Positions 12,230 to 24,400 of a stretch of 64,000 bases of DNA are shown piece after piece. The notes under the pieces were generated by a model, which saw only the letters and a list, made by a program, of their open reading frames with translations, was not told where the DNA came from and did not search any database. Within the stretch, counting starts at the first letter, position 1; the number at the start of each line of letters is the position of its first letter. Source of the stretch: Chinchilla lanigera (lineage: Eukaryota; Chordata; Mammalia; Rodentia; Chinchillidae); contig NW_004955446.1 in the NCBI RefSeq assembly GCF_000276665.1, positions 10,283,638 to 10,347,637 on the forward strand. Direction: 5' to 3'. The position numbers and the translations under genes were made by a program.

Positions 12230-13475
12230 GGTGGGGACTATTATCTCAAAAACAATGTAGTCTCTTCCAAACCTATGGTTCTACTCATAGGGTGCTTATA
12301 TATGGATACCTGAGTTTAAACAGAGATCCAAATTGCATAATTCATTATAATAATGTTCTTTGAGTGTCCGGTTCATGGTAGTTACTTTGGAATACTACCT
12401 GTTGAATACCAAATATGTTCATTATGGTGTAGCTCTCCATCCTAACAACTATATCTGATAAAAGTGTACCATACACAGAGGGCCTGGAAGTCGTCATAAG
12501 ATTACCTTCCTGTACATTAAGGACTCTCACAAGCAAGTCTTACCACACAGAAATCTGCCAACAGTGGAAGAATGGAAAACTGTCCACAGATGACTGTGTA
12601 ATGACTTCAAAATCATTTAAAATTATACCAAGCCAGTTCCTAGAGTCAACATTGAAAAACTGACCCTAAGTTGAGAAATTGACAATGCCATTTAATAGCC
12701 TCTCTCTGTAAATTAGAAATGCAGATTAATTCATGGAAAGCCACATTATCATTTCCAAAAGCTTCTCTAGAACAACAAATTTCATTCCTTTTGGGAGAAT
12801 TGCCACCTTGATTATAGGAACATATGTCTATAATATGTGTCCATAAAATCTTATTCTTATGAAATGAGAAAAAACTAGTACAGGAGCCTTGTATCAGACA
12901 ATGCCAAGAGAATTGGACTTTATGGTTTTTGAATGTCTTTTTTTTTATCTTCTTCAGAGGCTGATCAGACTGCTAACCTTATGTGCTGCTGTTTCAGCAA
13001 GGTAACTTCATAGCACAAAGCCCACGTACAGAATGTTTGCTCACAGAAAAGCAGGCTATGTACAGGGCCAGTAAGGTCCTGTGCAAGTTAATAATAGCAG
13101 GGACCTCACACTTTTACAAACCGGACTTGCTGGATGTGCTTTGTTGAGCAATTAGCTTGGCAGAGTGTTGAAAGAGCTTAATAAACATGTTGAAGAATGT
13201 TCCTCCATCTAAGAGGCCATGCCATAACTGGAACTTATCCTACAGAAATAAGATAAAGAAGTGTATCTCCTTTTGGTATACATCCCCAGAGCTAGACATG
13301 AAATAAGAACATGAATTTTGTGGATCAGATTTGTGTCAGATAACCTCTGAGTGTCCCAAGACAGGTTGATTTGAGCAGCAACTCAGTTCATAGAAAAGAA
13401 AAATCTAAACACCCTCTTGATGGAAAATTTACCAACTACCATCTTTGAATTAAAGTCAGAGTTTCTTAGTTCAGC
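12230..13475. other. Unannotated non-coding DNA
   Basis: No recognisable gene, SINE or L1. Only short ORFs (63 codons or fewer) occur. Confidence 0.4.
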
Positions 13476-13479
13476 ATCT

Positions 13480-13735
13480 AAACCTGCCATACATACACTG
13501 ACTCCAGCTTCCCTTCTTGGGGCTTATTTCTTACCATGCCTTTGTTATCTCCCCAGTCCTATTCCTAGGCATCCTGATTCCTTTGATCTGTGATTCCCAT
13601 CCATTATCAAACCTATTTCCAAGGCCCAGCACAAGAACCAGCTTCACTGCAGAGCCTTTCCCAGGGGCTATCCCTCCACTTTCCTGGTCTTTATAATCTT
13701 TTTACTGTACACCTCAGTGGAGTGTAGCTAGAGCA
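13480..13735 (-). mobile_element. Probable L2 fragment
   Basis: The plus strand shows the reverse-complement L2 3' style: pyrimidine-rich text with GCAGAGCCTTTCCCAGGG, CCCTCCACTTTCCTGG and TTTTTACTGTACACC in the expected order. High divergence keeps the call tentative. Confidence 0.4.
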
Positions 13736-14220
13736 TACATTTTTTCCCAGTATAAAATCATTTGTACATTTATAGGATTTTTTGTTTTTAAATAAAGCAG
13801 AAGTTTATAAAAGAAGATATGAAGGATATGCTAAAGAGCTTTTATTATTTATAAACACAAGGGATACAGCTGTGGTGAATCTAGATTCCTTGAAACCAAG
13901 GTCAGAGCATCTCAGCATTTTTATCCCCTCATCTTTGAAAAAATGGCAGTTTCTCCAGCATATGGACAAAGGTCATCTCTCTGATCTCAAAATCCTCACA
14001 TCATTTTCCACTAACACACAGAACTAATTACTGAACTGAAAAAAATCATCTGGCGAAACCTGGCAACAGTGATGATACACGATGGGAGGGACTGCAAAGT
14101 CAGCTCTACAGACCCCTTAGACAGAAAAAATTGAATGCTAATTAGTACAGGAGAGAGTAAAGGCTGATAATGTTCAATGGCATTTTGGTCTAAAAAGTCA
14201 AGGAATTTCTAAAAATGTAT

Positions 14221-14406
14221 AAGAAATAAATGACCCAGGCTTGGTGGTACACTCCTATAATCCCAACACTCGGGAGGCTGAGGTAGGAGGACTGTTATGA
14301 GTTCAAGACCAACCTGGGTTACAAAGTGAGCTCAAGGCCAGCCTGAACTGCACAGCGAGACCCTGCCTCAAAAAGACAAACAAACAAACAAACAAAGAAA
14401 TAAATG
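14221..14406 (+). mobile_element. B1-family SINE with perfect target-site duplication
   Basis: The body (14233-14394) starts at the GGCTTGGTGGTACACTCC 7SL-derived box and continues through ATCCCAACACTCGGGAGGCT. It carries the B1-type internal repeat: AAGACCAACCTGGGTTACAA followed by AAGGCCAGCCTGAACTGCAC. It ends GAGACCCTGCCTC and a (CAAA)n tail. A perfect 12 bp duplication AAGAAATAAATG flanks it at 14221-14232 and 14395-14406. Insertion is therefore fairly recent compared with the other SINEs here. Confidence 0.93.
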
Positions 14407-17400
14407 CACTATACAGTGCTTGCTTCTACCCCTACTCTCCCAAGCCACAGGTTCTCTTCCCAGAGCTGGCCCAGCATCCAAGATAGAGCCTCTCTGCAAA
14501 CAGAAACCATGGCTATAACTGAGAAAATCCCATTCCCTAGGAGAAACAAGCCTGAGCAGTCGCCTAGAACAATGAGAATTAGTATTGAAGACAGTGGAAA
14601 GAGACAGACAGAATCACGAAGTGGAAGACAGCTGCATATTGCATAGCGGGGTGATTTGAGGCTTCATGTGTTTAAGCCATGAATATGAAATGATGGGATT
14701 CATGGCATTAGTAAATTACCAATAGATTCACACTGGAGAGTAGAACAATTAAAGTGTAATAATAATAAAAAGAAATAAGGCATTTGATACGTGGAGATGA
14801 AAGATATAGATGGGTCTCAAAGAAAAGACATTTTAAGAAAACTAGCTCAGTAAGCTAGCACCTAAAACTTCTCATGACTGACTACAGTGGCATAAGGAGG
14901 GCTGATGTGGCGTAGGTAGGAGTAAATGTAGTTACATTAACTCTGTTCTTTGAACTACCGAACTAAATATGCTCTTACATTCAGCATTACCGAAGTAAAT
15001 ATTCCTTTGTCTCCCTTGGACTTGACTTGATTTTCATTAAGTTTTTAAGCATGCAAAACAATCCATTAAAGATATATCTAACTCCTAGTACACATGGTTT
15101 ACGTTCAGAGATGTTTTTGTAGGCATGTACGTGCAATTTGAAATTTCCTCAACCAGATCTTGGGAGAAATGGGTTAAAAGCCATTTAATCGAAGATCATA
15201 AACCAAGGAACAGTTTTTGCTAAATTTTTATCTAAGTCTACTTCAAAACCCAATTTTAAAGTGTCAAAAAACCCCAACCTAATCCACAAAACTGCACAAA
15301 TAAAAGGCAAGTCAGTCATAAATAATAGACTGCCATCAGATAACTTAAGTGTACCATAGAGCTAAATGACAATGCCCTCTGATAAAAGACTTAAATTTGC
15401 TCTTATCTCAGTTCCCAAGACTGTTTTGACAGGATGAATGGAAAGTTTTTATTTCTGACCACAGAAAGAATAAAAACTATAAAAAATTATGTTAGAAATA
15501 CAGCTTGAGGATTCTTTGAAAGCTTTTGAATAATCTATAAGTTTTCCTTTTCCTCATTTCAAAGAGTGTCATATCTCATTTTACAGGGCTGCTAGAAATA
15601 TTTGCAGGAATACATTAGGTTTCCTTGAGATTGTAAAGAAAAGTAACCATGACAATAAATAGGGCTATCTACCATAGTGCAAGTCTATCCAAGTGATACT
15701 TGATACACACCCAAAGAAATCCAGAGCCATTATAGGGCTATTTATCAGAAAAACCTTATCTCTTATTTCAACCTAAATTTCATGTATCCTCTAAATCTCT
15801 TATGAGTTTTGTGGAAATGGTTCTCATTAATAAATTTTGACAGAGAAAGGTAGATTACATACAGCAAATGAGCTAAATTCTCAAGGTTACCGAATAAATC
15901 ACTGGTGAACATTCACTTAGGATAGAGGATTCTTAATTCTCAAATCAAATTCTTTCACCAATAGAATCTGAATTATTAGAACCCAGGATAAATTCAAATA
16001 TGAACTGTTAAGAAACCAAAATTGTGAAAGAGAAATGACAATAGATTTCAACAATTAATTTGCTATGTTTTGATGAATCTGAAACTATTATTTCTTTGCA
16101 GCTGAATATAAAGTCATGATTATTTCAGAGAGAAAAAATACTTTAAAAGGGACACTGTTCCTTCTCCCTAAAAATAAGAGTCTACAGAGCTGCTGCGCTT
16201 CTTTGCTATATATTCAAGCATGAGTATATATTTAATATCCTAATAAATAATGGGCTGCGCTATACAGGCTCAGCAGCAGGCAGAGTTCCGTGACCATTGT
16301 GTCTAACACAATGAACGTTGTGTCTAGCTCCTGTCTCCATGCTCCCCTCAACAATGGAAATGATACAGAAGTTCACATTTGTACCCTTATTTGCACTCAA
16401 AGCCAAGGTTAAAAATCCATCAACTACTCAATAGAAAACAGACACACTGTGTTATGCGCTGGGCTTTGCTGGCTGGCACAGAGTGCCCCTCACTCTGTTA
16501 GACAGCAGTCACAGTGCTTGTTTGTGATCATGAAAGCAGCTAATTAGCTTTTGTGTCCCTGAGATAAAGTCTCATTCAACCCACAAAGTCAAACATCATT
16601 GAATAAGCACTTCATGATCATGTTGAATAGATGAATTTAAAGTAAGATGGAAAGGACATTAGCTAATAAAATGGTCCTTCAAGCCTGATTCATTGGAACT
16701 TCCAATGAAAATTTGGAGATGTAACATATTCCTAGGCTCTATATCCCTAGCCAGAGCAGGACTGAAACCCATAAACAAGTATCTTGAAGGTCACAGTGGT
16801 CATCAGTGTGCCTTGGAAAAGTCCAGTGGCAAGTGGGCTAAGCTCAAAGTAGATATGCAACACAAAGGAAGAAACCTATTGGATAGAACACCTCCAAACA
16901 CTCATCAGTTACCCGAAATCATTCCTCATTATAACCGAAATCTTCCATTCTCCCCATTCTTTTCCAGGTACGATGTGTATTTGGGGTTATTTTGTTTCAG
17001 CTGTTACAAAAGTCTTTGCTTTTCTTTTCATTCTTCCAATCTACACCTTATATCTGTAAGCAAGAGCCTCAAAGGTGAGCATCAACCAACCAAAGCATGA
17101 GCAAGAGATTAGAAATTTTATTCATATATTTTATTGTAGAAAAAAATTTAAAGGCTTTGACATTTAATGTAATGATAATATATGCATGAAAAATTCATAT
17201 GTAAGTACACATACGTGCACATTGGGAGGATGTCTGAATATATAGAGGAGTTAGAATGCAACTCACACAGACACTCATTTCCAGCCATACTAAAAACATC
17301 AACTTGTGTTAAGGTGAATTTATACATCATGTCAATGCTTTTAACATAAACCAACCCTAACAAACAGTATAAGTACCTTAAAAAGTGTCCTGATAAGGAC

Positions 17401-18200
17401 GCACAGTTTGATCAAAACAATGTTGATTAATTAAGGAGTCAAGAAAGTAAGAGTGAAGATATTTCTTTCTATAATTTCAGTCCTTTCTTTTCCACATTAC
17501 AAAATGAAAATATAAATCTAAGATCCAATAAGGAGTTGAACTGAACTATTAGAAAGAGAACTGTTTGAAATATAGATTATTTTCAGTATAATTAATGGAA
17601 GTTTTCAAGCTTAAAGACATTTGAATTTTATTGTTGCAGTATTTTTATTTTCTCTGTGATGACAATTAGTTATTGATAATATTTTCATTATAATCATAAA
17701 AAATAGGAACTTAAAGGATTATTTTAAGATAAAAGTGGCTTTTAAATCATGAGTAAGAAACTAGCTGCTTTCGTGAGAAATATGTCCTATGGGGAAAGCA
17801 AACTGAAATTGAGCAGTTTGTGAAATGATTATGTAACTTTAGTCTGAATATATATAAGTAAAATCGTTATATGATTTTAATGCCAAAATACAGTAAGTAC
17901 ACTGCTGATATAAACTTTTGTACCTGCACTTTGAATATAATTGAAAATTTAATTTTCATGTATTTAAAGTCTTCCAAATAAATGTGTCAAGTTCATTTGT
18001 TTTATATGTATGAATGTATCTATGTGTGCTCATACCACACACACACACATATGATACAATTAATTATAATACAAAACAATTTTTTCACATTGGGGACAAA
18101 ATAAATTTTAAAAGTGAATAACAGTAAAGTGAGCTTTATAATTGGATGGCCAGACTGAAAAATCAGGCTGAAAATTAAGTGTACCATTAAAGATTCTGCT
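14407..18200. other. Long non-coding stretch without recognisable repeats
   Basis: About 3.8 kb with no repeat that I can identify except a short (CA)n at 18033-18048. The longest uninterrupted frame (16693-17100, plus, 135 codons) has no recognisable domain and no supporting signal. A homeodomain-type palindrome AGCTAATTAGCT is at 16538-16549. Low repeat density makes this one of the better places in the window to look for conserved non-coding elements. Confidence 0.45.
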
Positions 18201-18204
18201 TGAT

Positions 18205-18312
18205 TTTTCTTTTTCTTTTTCTTCTTTTTTCCTCTTTAATGCTGAAGATTAAACTCAGGGCCTTACACATGTTAGGCAAGGGATCTATCATTGAATTACA
18301 CACCCTCAATTC
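18205..18312 (-). mobile_element. ID-family SINE, diverged
   Basis: The plus strand shows a T-rich tail (TTTCTTTTTCTTTTTCTTC) followed by the reverse complement of the ID body. Landmarks are TTAAACTCAGGGCCTTACAC (B-box side) and AATTACACACCCTC (A-box side). Substitutions are more numerous than in the other ID copies, so this is an older insertion. Confidence 0.75.
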
Positions 18313-18940
18313 TTCATATCTTTGTGATAAATGTTTTTTATCTGAATACTATTAATGCCAAGGAGCAAAGTAAATAAACCCAGAATTACTAAATAAACCT
18401 TGGAATTACTCTACCACTGCTATTTATAAATATAAACCATAATATAAAAGCTATTACTTATGATAATATCATTCATAATCAGGATTTTTTATGGCACAGA
18501 GAGAGAGATTATCTTGTTGCAGCAACAGCAAGGGAGATATAGAAGACTAATAAGCTTGTTTAAAATGATAGAGGCGCCAAACTGGAGAGGCTGCTCTCAC
18601 CAACAGGGTGTAATTCAAGCATCAAACACAATAAAAATTGAAATAAATTGAAACATGAAACATATAAATTTCTGTGAATTTAAAATTCATTATGACAGCA
18701 ATTAAAAAATTCATGGGCCACCACTGGACAGAAGAAAGGTATGACCTTTCTTTTTCTGAAAACTTTATAAAGCTACATTATCAAGCATTTGTTCTGTGTT
18801 TCTTACACGAACTGTATTTCAGGGTAACTGGTAGTTGACAGGTGTTCTTTTCTGTAGAAGTGCTCTAGTTAATAAATTCAGATGGGCAGATAGAATTTTT
18901 CAAGTATCTCCAATGATATGACGCACCTGAGCAATAGGCA
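18313..18940. other. Unannotated non-coding DNA
   Basis: No recognisable gene or repeat was seen between the ID element and the next L1. Confidence 0.4.
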
Positions 18941-18983
18941 ACAATGGCTACTGCCTCCATTGCTTTCCCGACTTCTTCCCGGT

Positions 18984-19488
18984 CACTGCCTTGTCCTGTG
19001 CTCTCCCTGTCCTTGCCTGGGTTGCTTGAACACAGGTCTCCACCATGGCTTCACCAGTCTGTACCCACCAGCAGTGGAGAAGGGTTCCTATTTCTCCACA
19101 GCCTCACCAGCATTTGTTGTTGGTTGATTTCTTAATGCTAGCCATTCTTACTGGGGTGAGATGAACTCTCAATGTTGTTTTAATTTGCATTTCTCAGATG
19201 ACTAATGATGTTGAACATTTTCTCATGTATTTATTTGCCATTTGTATTTCTTTATCTGAGGAGCAACCTAGGTCTAGAGGTCCCATTCAACCCAGCTATT
19301 CACCTTCTGGGTGTTTTCCCAGAAGATCTGAAAACATCATATCACAGCAAAATATGTGCACCCATGTTCATAGCATCACAATTTGTAATAGCTAAATTGT
19401 GGAAGCAACCCAAATTCCATCCACTGAGGAATGGATAAAAAATTGTGGTACTTTTATATAATGGAATATTACTCAGCTATAAAGAAAG
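18984..19488 (+). repeat. Duplicated L1 segment, copy 1
   Basis: This 505 bp block, beginning CACTGCCTTGTCCTGTGCTC and ending CAGCTATAAAGAAAG, is repeated after the gap at 19589. I count roughly a dozen substitutions and one 3 bp difference (AGAAGATCTG here, AGATCTG in copy 2). Both copies carry the same L1 inversion junction, so they derive from one insertion. Confidence 0.9.
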
Positions 19489-19588
19489 NNNNNNNNNNNN
19501 NNNNNNNNNNNNNNNNNNNNNNNNNNNNNNNNNNNNNNNNNNNNNNNNNNNNNNNNNNNNNNNNNNNNNNNNNNNNNNNNNNNNNNNN
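19489..19588. other. Assembly gap (100 N)
   Basis: Exactly 100 N, a length conventionally used for gaps of unknown size. It lies directly between the two copies of the L1 duplication. Confidence 0.99.
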
Positions 19589-20090
19589 CACTGCCTTGTC
19601 CTGTGCTCTCCCTGTCCTTGCCTGGGTTGCTTGAACACAGGTCTCCACCATGGCTTCACCAGTCTGCACCCACCAGCAGTGGAGAAGTGTTCCTATTTCT
19701 CCACAGCCTCGCCAGCATTTGTTATTGGTTGATTTCTTAATGCTAGCCATTCTTACTGGGGTGAGATGAACTCTCAAGGTTCTTTTAATTTGCATTTCTC
19801 AAATGACTAATGATGTTGAACATGTCCTCATGTATTTATTTGCCATTTGTATTTCTTTATCTGAGGAGCAACCTAGGACTAGAGGTTCCATTCAACCCAG
19901 CTATTCACCTTCTGGGTGTTTTCCCAGATCTGAAAACATCATATCACAGCAAAATATGTGCACCCATGTTCATAGCACCACAATTTGTAATAGCTAAATT
20001 GTGGAAGCAACCCAAATTCCATCCACTGAGGAATGGATAAAAAATTGTGGTACATGTATATAATGGAATATTACTCAGCTATAAAGAAAG
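19589..20090 (+). repeat. Duplicated L1 segment, copy 2
   Basis: Second copy of the block starting at 18984. It runs on into the rest of the L1 3' end, while copy 1 stops at the gap at the matching position. Confidence 0.9.
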
Positions 20091-20575
20091 ACAACCTCAA
20101 GGTTTTTACAGGTAAATAGTCACAACTAGAGACCATACTCAGAAGAGAAATAAAGCAGACCTCCACGTGTAAGCAACATATTGTCTCACTAGTGTAAGAA
20201 CCTGAAAGAGTGAATTAAAGTTAGGAGGTATGATAGACATTGTGAAATGAAAGGAAAATGCTCAATAGTAAAGATCAACTGGGATGTGGGAAAAGAGAAA
20301 AGAAAGAAGGGGAAATTATGTATGTATGTATATAGCTAACATAGTTGTACTACTGACTTCTATCGCTTTTCTGAAAGGAATAGTTAATGATTATTTGATT
20401 AATCTTGCATGTCTCTATTTGTTTTCCTGAGAAATCACTTTGAATATATCAATACATAATAGAACAACTACTGTTAATTTCCTACCACTTGGTCTGTAAT
20501 TCAGTATTGCTTGTATTGTTCTTATGCTATTTTGTAAAGAGATGTCTGTTTGTTAAATAGAAAAAGAAAAAAGAA

Positions 20576-20985
20576 CACGGGTCTCTCTCTTGGCCTCATG
20601 TTACTGTTGTCATTCATTTTCTTGACTCTATCATTACTTTACAGTTACTCTCAACCCTATGTCCAGTACCATTTTCTGCATATCCTGAAATCTATATCTC
20701 AGTCCTGAACCTTCAGCAGCATAGATTTCCATTGTCAACATTTGAATAATTCAAACCCACTGTGTGCAAGAATATGTCCGCAAGTGGGGAATTTAAAACT
20801 TGGAGTTAACCATCTTCAGCTGCATTTCATTACCCTCCCCAACAAACCCTCTTGATATTTTTATTTAAAATGTCCTTACTCACTTTCCCTTTTCATTTTC
20901 ACTACTGCAAACAAAATCCAAGCTGTCATACCTTCACAGACACAGTTGTGATAAACTCAATAGAGTCAATGGTTAAATTTGACAA
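20576..20985. other. Unannotated non-coding DNA
   Basis: Sequence between the L1 tail and the mariner relic. It may contain the diverged 5' portion of the transposon, but I see no motif to support that. Confidence 0.35.
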
Positions 20986-20989
20986 AAAA

Positions 20990-21450
20990 AAAAATACAAC
21001 AAAAGATGCTTTACCATGAATCTCCCTCAAAATATCCCACTCACTCTCAACACACTTGTCTAGCAGCTCCTGCCACTTTCTGGAAGTCCTTTTTCATGCC
21101 TATGGAAAGTCTGATAAAAAAAAAAGTACAGTCAGTGCCACTGTCGAGTACCATTCAGCAGAAAGGCCAGCTCATAAAACCATTATGGTGCCTCCTCACA
21201 TGCCTTATTTACCAGATCTGGCACCACGCAATTTCTAGCTGCTTCCCAGAGTCTAAATGAAAGGCAAATGTTTGGAGGTAATTCAAGACATCGAATTAGC
21301 CACAGTGGCGCACCTAAAGACATTCACGAAAGAGCATGTCCAGAACTGCTTCAGAAAGTGGCAAAAATGATTGGATAAGTATGTGCAAAGTAAAGGTGAA
21401 TGTTCTGAGAGAGATTCATGTCATTGTGTCCTGTACTGGAATAAACATTT
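20990..21450 (+). pseudogene. Mariner-type transposase relic
   Basis: Reading the frame from about 21188 gives PYLPDLAPRNF, the conserved mariner/Tc1 'YSPDLAPxDF' block that leads to the last catalytic Asp. The same frame continues, with stop codons at 21236-21238 and 21254-21256, through MKGKCLEVIQDIE and then HLKTFTKEHVQNCFRKWQK and, after another stop, LDKYVQSKGE. This matches the mariner C-terminus with its 'FxxWxxRxxxCVxxxGxYFE' pattern. Three stops in one frame, but almost no frameshifts, mean a dead element that decayed mainly by substitution. Position 3 of the motif that is normally Asp is Asn here (PRNF), a variant seen in some families. Upstream transposase and the terminal inverted repeats were not identified. 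Confidence 0.75.
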
Positions 21451-24400
21451 TTATATGTAATCATCATATTTTTCAATTATACCTTGTAAATACTAGGGTT
21501 GGGAAGGATATCAGCTTTCAAAAAGAAAAGCTTTGAAAGAACAAGTTACAAAACTTAAGGGGCTAAATTTTTTTAAGGTTTCAACAAATATTACTTCATT
21601 TGCAAGCAAAAGAAATGTAAGTCGTGTTGGCTTTTGAGAAAAATGGAAAAAAGCATCCTTGCCCCTGGAAAAATAGGGACATAGAGATGCTGGGATTCTA
21701 ATGATGCTCTCCAGACCTGATTTTCCTTGATTTGTTCCATTTACTTCTGTCTTGAGTTCATTTTTAAATAGGCTTTTTCCCATTTGCCAGAAAAGATAAA
21801 CACTGGCAACCTAAAGCTGTCTTTAGACTCATGATCCCAAGTGGAAGAAAGATTTTCTCTGCTAGAACCGCATATCAGAAGGTATTTTATTGGCTGTGCT
21901 AGGTCACAGTCCTACGCCAGACCAATAGCCATGTCAGTGTTCTGGGATTTTGCAGTTGTGCAGCATGGATCTTGTGCTGACACAATAGACATGTATAATA
22001 CAGTGCTATTGGAAAAGAGGAAGTTTGCATTCTCTTAAACAGTATAGGCATCCATCAATTGCAACTAGTTTTAGGACTGATCACTTTCAATTCATAAAAA
22101 AGCTACACTGAAAAGTATTTAGAAGGGACTGCTAGGTAGAATATCACTGTGATCTCTGTTCTCTATCTTTATACCATTTTTATGTATTATAAGAAAAAAG
22201 GAGATGGGGATGAGATCCAGACCAATACCTGAGCCAGACAGCTTTTGCCATTTTATTACTGTGAAGATAAAGGGCAAGTACAGGTGAGAGCTTCCTCACC
22301 TAGAGTTTTGCATCCCACTGCAATGTGTCTCCGTTCACAGGAATGTAAAGGGCACCACTGAGCTTTCTGTGCGTGTGCCTCCTATGCCCATTTGCTTTGG
22401 CTTTGTAGAAACTTAGGTTTGATTTTTTTTTCCTTTACTTTTAAATCTTCCCTTTCCTTTCTCAGTACTTTTTTCTGAGAAAATTGGAAAAGAAACACAA
22501 TAAGAAAACATTGAACATAAATATTCAGGCACTGTAATGTAGACAACACATAAACAATGAAGTTTCCATAAGTCTGAATTCCACAGGTTTGATATTAGCT
22601 TATTTTTTGTCCAGTGAAATGGATCTCAGTTTCTTCATTCCAATAGTAGAACCATGTTAGCCAGTGGACTTAATTTTACAAAAGAATATGTGGATCTTAA
22701 AATACACTGGAAATGCTTAAACATAATGAGAATCTTGGTCAAGTTTTACAGTGTGTATACCTTTCTTAGAGTTAGTACTTCTCATGTGCCTTCTTAATTT
22801 CATTCACACTTGAAAGTTGAGCATTGAGCATGTGACAGTGGTTGATAAATAAAGTAGATAAAAATATTTTCTCAAAAGCTATACTTTTCTCAAAAGCTAT
22901 AAAATTCCAGAGGAGTTTTCCTCCATTAAAAACTAAAAAGCATAAGCCACTGTGTTCTTTCAGAGCATAGCGCCATGTGCAGAGTTCATTTCTTTAAGGA
23001 AGACTGGGAATCCTGTTTCACAAGGGGATATATTTTCTATTAATGTTTGATCTTCAAAAACATTTCCATCTTAGACTACCATGATCTAATTGAACTTCCT
23101 GTTAAAATGCAAGTATTGTTTAGTTTTCTTAAATTATACCTTCTTCTGTTCTGATAATACCTCTAAGATGCAGTTAGCTGCAGGTTTTATTCATCTAAAT
23201 TTGACTTTCTGACATTGGATGAAGGAGTTCCCCAAGCCATGGGAGAGTATGAGTTTTACTAATGTCAAGTACTTGCTTCCACTGCTATGACGCACAAAAG
23301 GAGACGATGGCATGGTGGCTAATGTGCACCTTGCAGTTTGAGATTTAAGGGCTATCCCATGGCCTTATGATTTTAGGGAGGGAGGCCCTGTTTTCCACTC
23401 TGAGGAGCATCAAGTCCATAAAACTCAGTTTCCTCTGTGTTTAGATAAGGTGATAGGCTCAATTCTCACAGACGCCTTTCTGTTGGATCTGGGGAAAGAC
23501 ATGGTAAGTGGTTCAAATGGAAGGAAGACACAAAGCTTGGCTCTTCTAGTCAAAACAAAGACACAGCATGTGGTTCCTTTCCCTACCAAAATTGAATGAA
23601 CTGTTTATAAAAACAGCACTGTGAGAAACGGATACCTTACTTTTTAATACAGAGTTTACATGAATAGTCTATTAATAAATAGCAAACAAACAATAAATAG
23701 ATTTCATCCTAAAGGTTTTAAGAGGTTAAGAAAATGATATTAATATGATCATTTTTGTACTACTTCAGCCTATTATGTTTGAAATATTTCCTTTGGTTTC
23801 TGTATTCGATTCAAGCACATTCACTCTATCCCTTGCTGGCAAGTCACTACTCTCCATGCCTTCCAAAAACATCAGCTCAAGTAAAAATAGGAAGTTTTTA
23901 AGAGATAATGTTTTAAGGCTAACAAATGCATAGCCCTGGACAATAGAAAACTTACTTAGACTTTAGGCCTCTGACACATAGCCTTTCAGATCCAGTCTCC
24001 CCTTTTTATAGTGGTGCTCGCCAGCGGTCAGGCTGCCTGTTTTCGGGATGTTATCTCGCCTTTCCAGAGCTCTGATCCTTATCTAATTTCTCCTTCTTTC
24101 ATGACTATGTGTTGAGGCTTTATCACTAGACTTGCTCCCCTCCAATCAAAGTCAACTTCTGTCTGCTAGGCACTTGGTTAGCACATTATATACACATAAT
24201 GAGATACTTTCATTCTACACTGATGTATGAAGCTTAAAAAAAGGCAGCACTATCATAAAATCTTCCAGTTCAGCTATTTTGAGGATGCTGTGCTTCAGTA
24301 TTACAAAATCTCACTATTTATATGATCAACCATAGGGAAGACTCATCCTCCTGTAAGTTAGCAGCCCCGTGTGCGCAGAACACAAAGTTACAGGCCTCAT

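Larger units (their letters stand above)
18960..20575 (+). mobile_element. Inverted (twin-primed) L1 with internal duplication
   Basis: The 5' part (18960 to about 19260) is L1 ORF2 on the minus strand and encodes the Cys-rich C-terminal motif [19 protein letters not shown]. From about 19265 the sequence switches to plus-strand ORF2 (FNPAIHLLGVFPEDLK, FVIAKLWKQPKFHP). Inverted 5' plus direct 3' is the known twin-priming structure. 18984-19488 is then repeated as 19589-20090 after a 100-N gap. The final part (20091-20575) is the 3' UTR of the type also seen at 27.0 kb. Confidence 0.85.

Noticed and set aside
16693..17100. 135-codon open frame on plus, the longest not tied to a repeat, gap or low-complexity tract
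   Set aside because: No recognisable domain, signal peptide or repeat in the translation, no promoter or splice context that stands out, and the length is within chance for 64 kb read in six frames.
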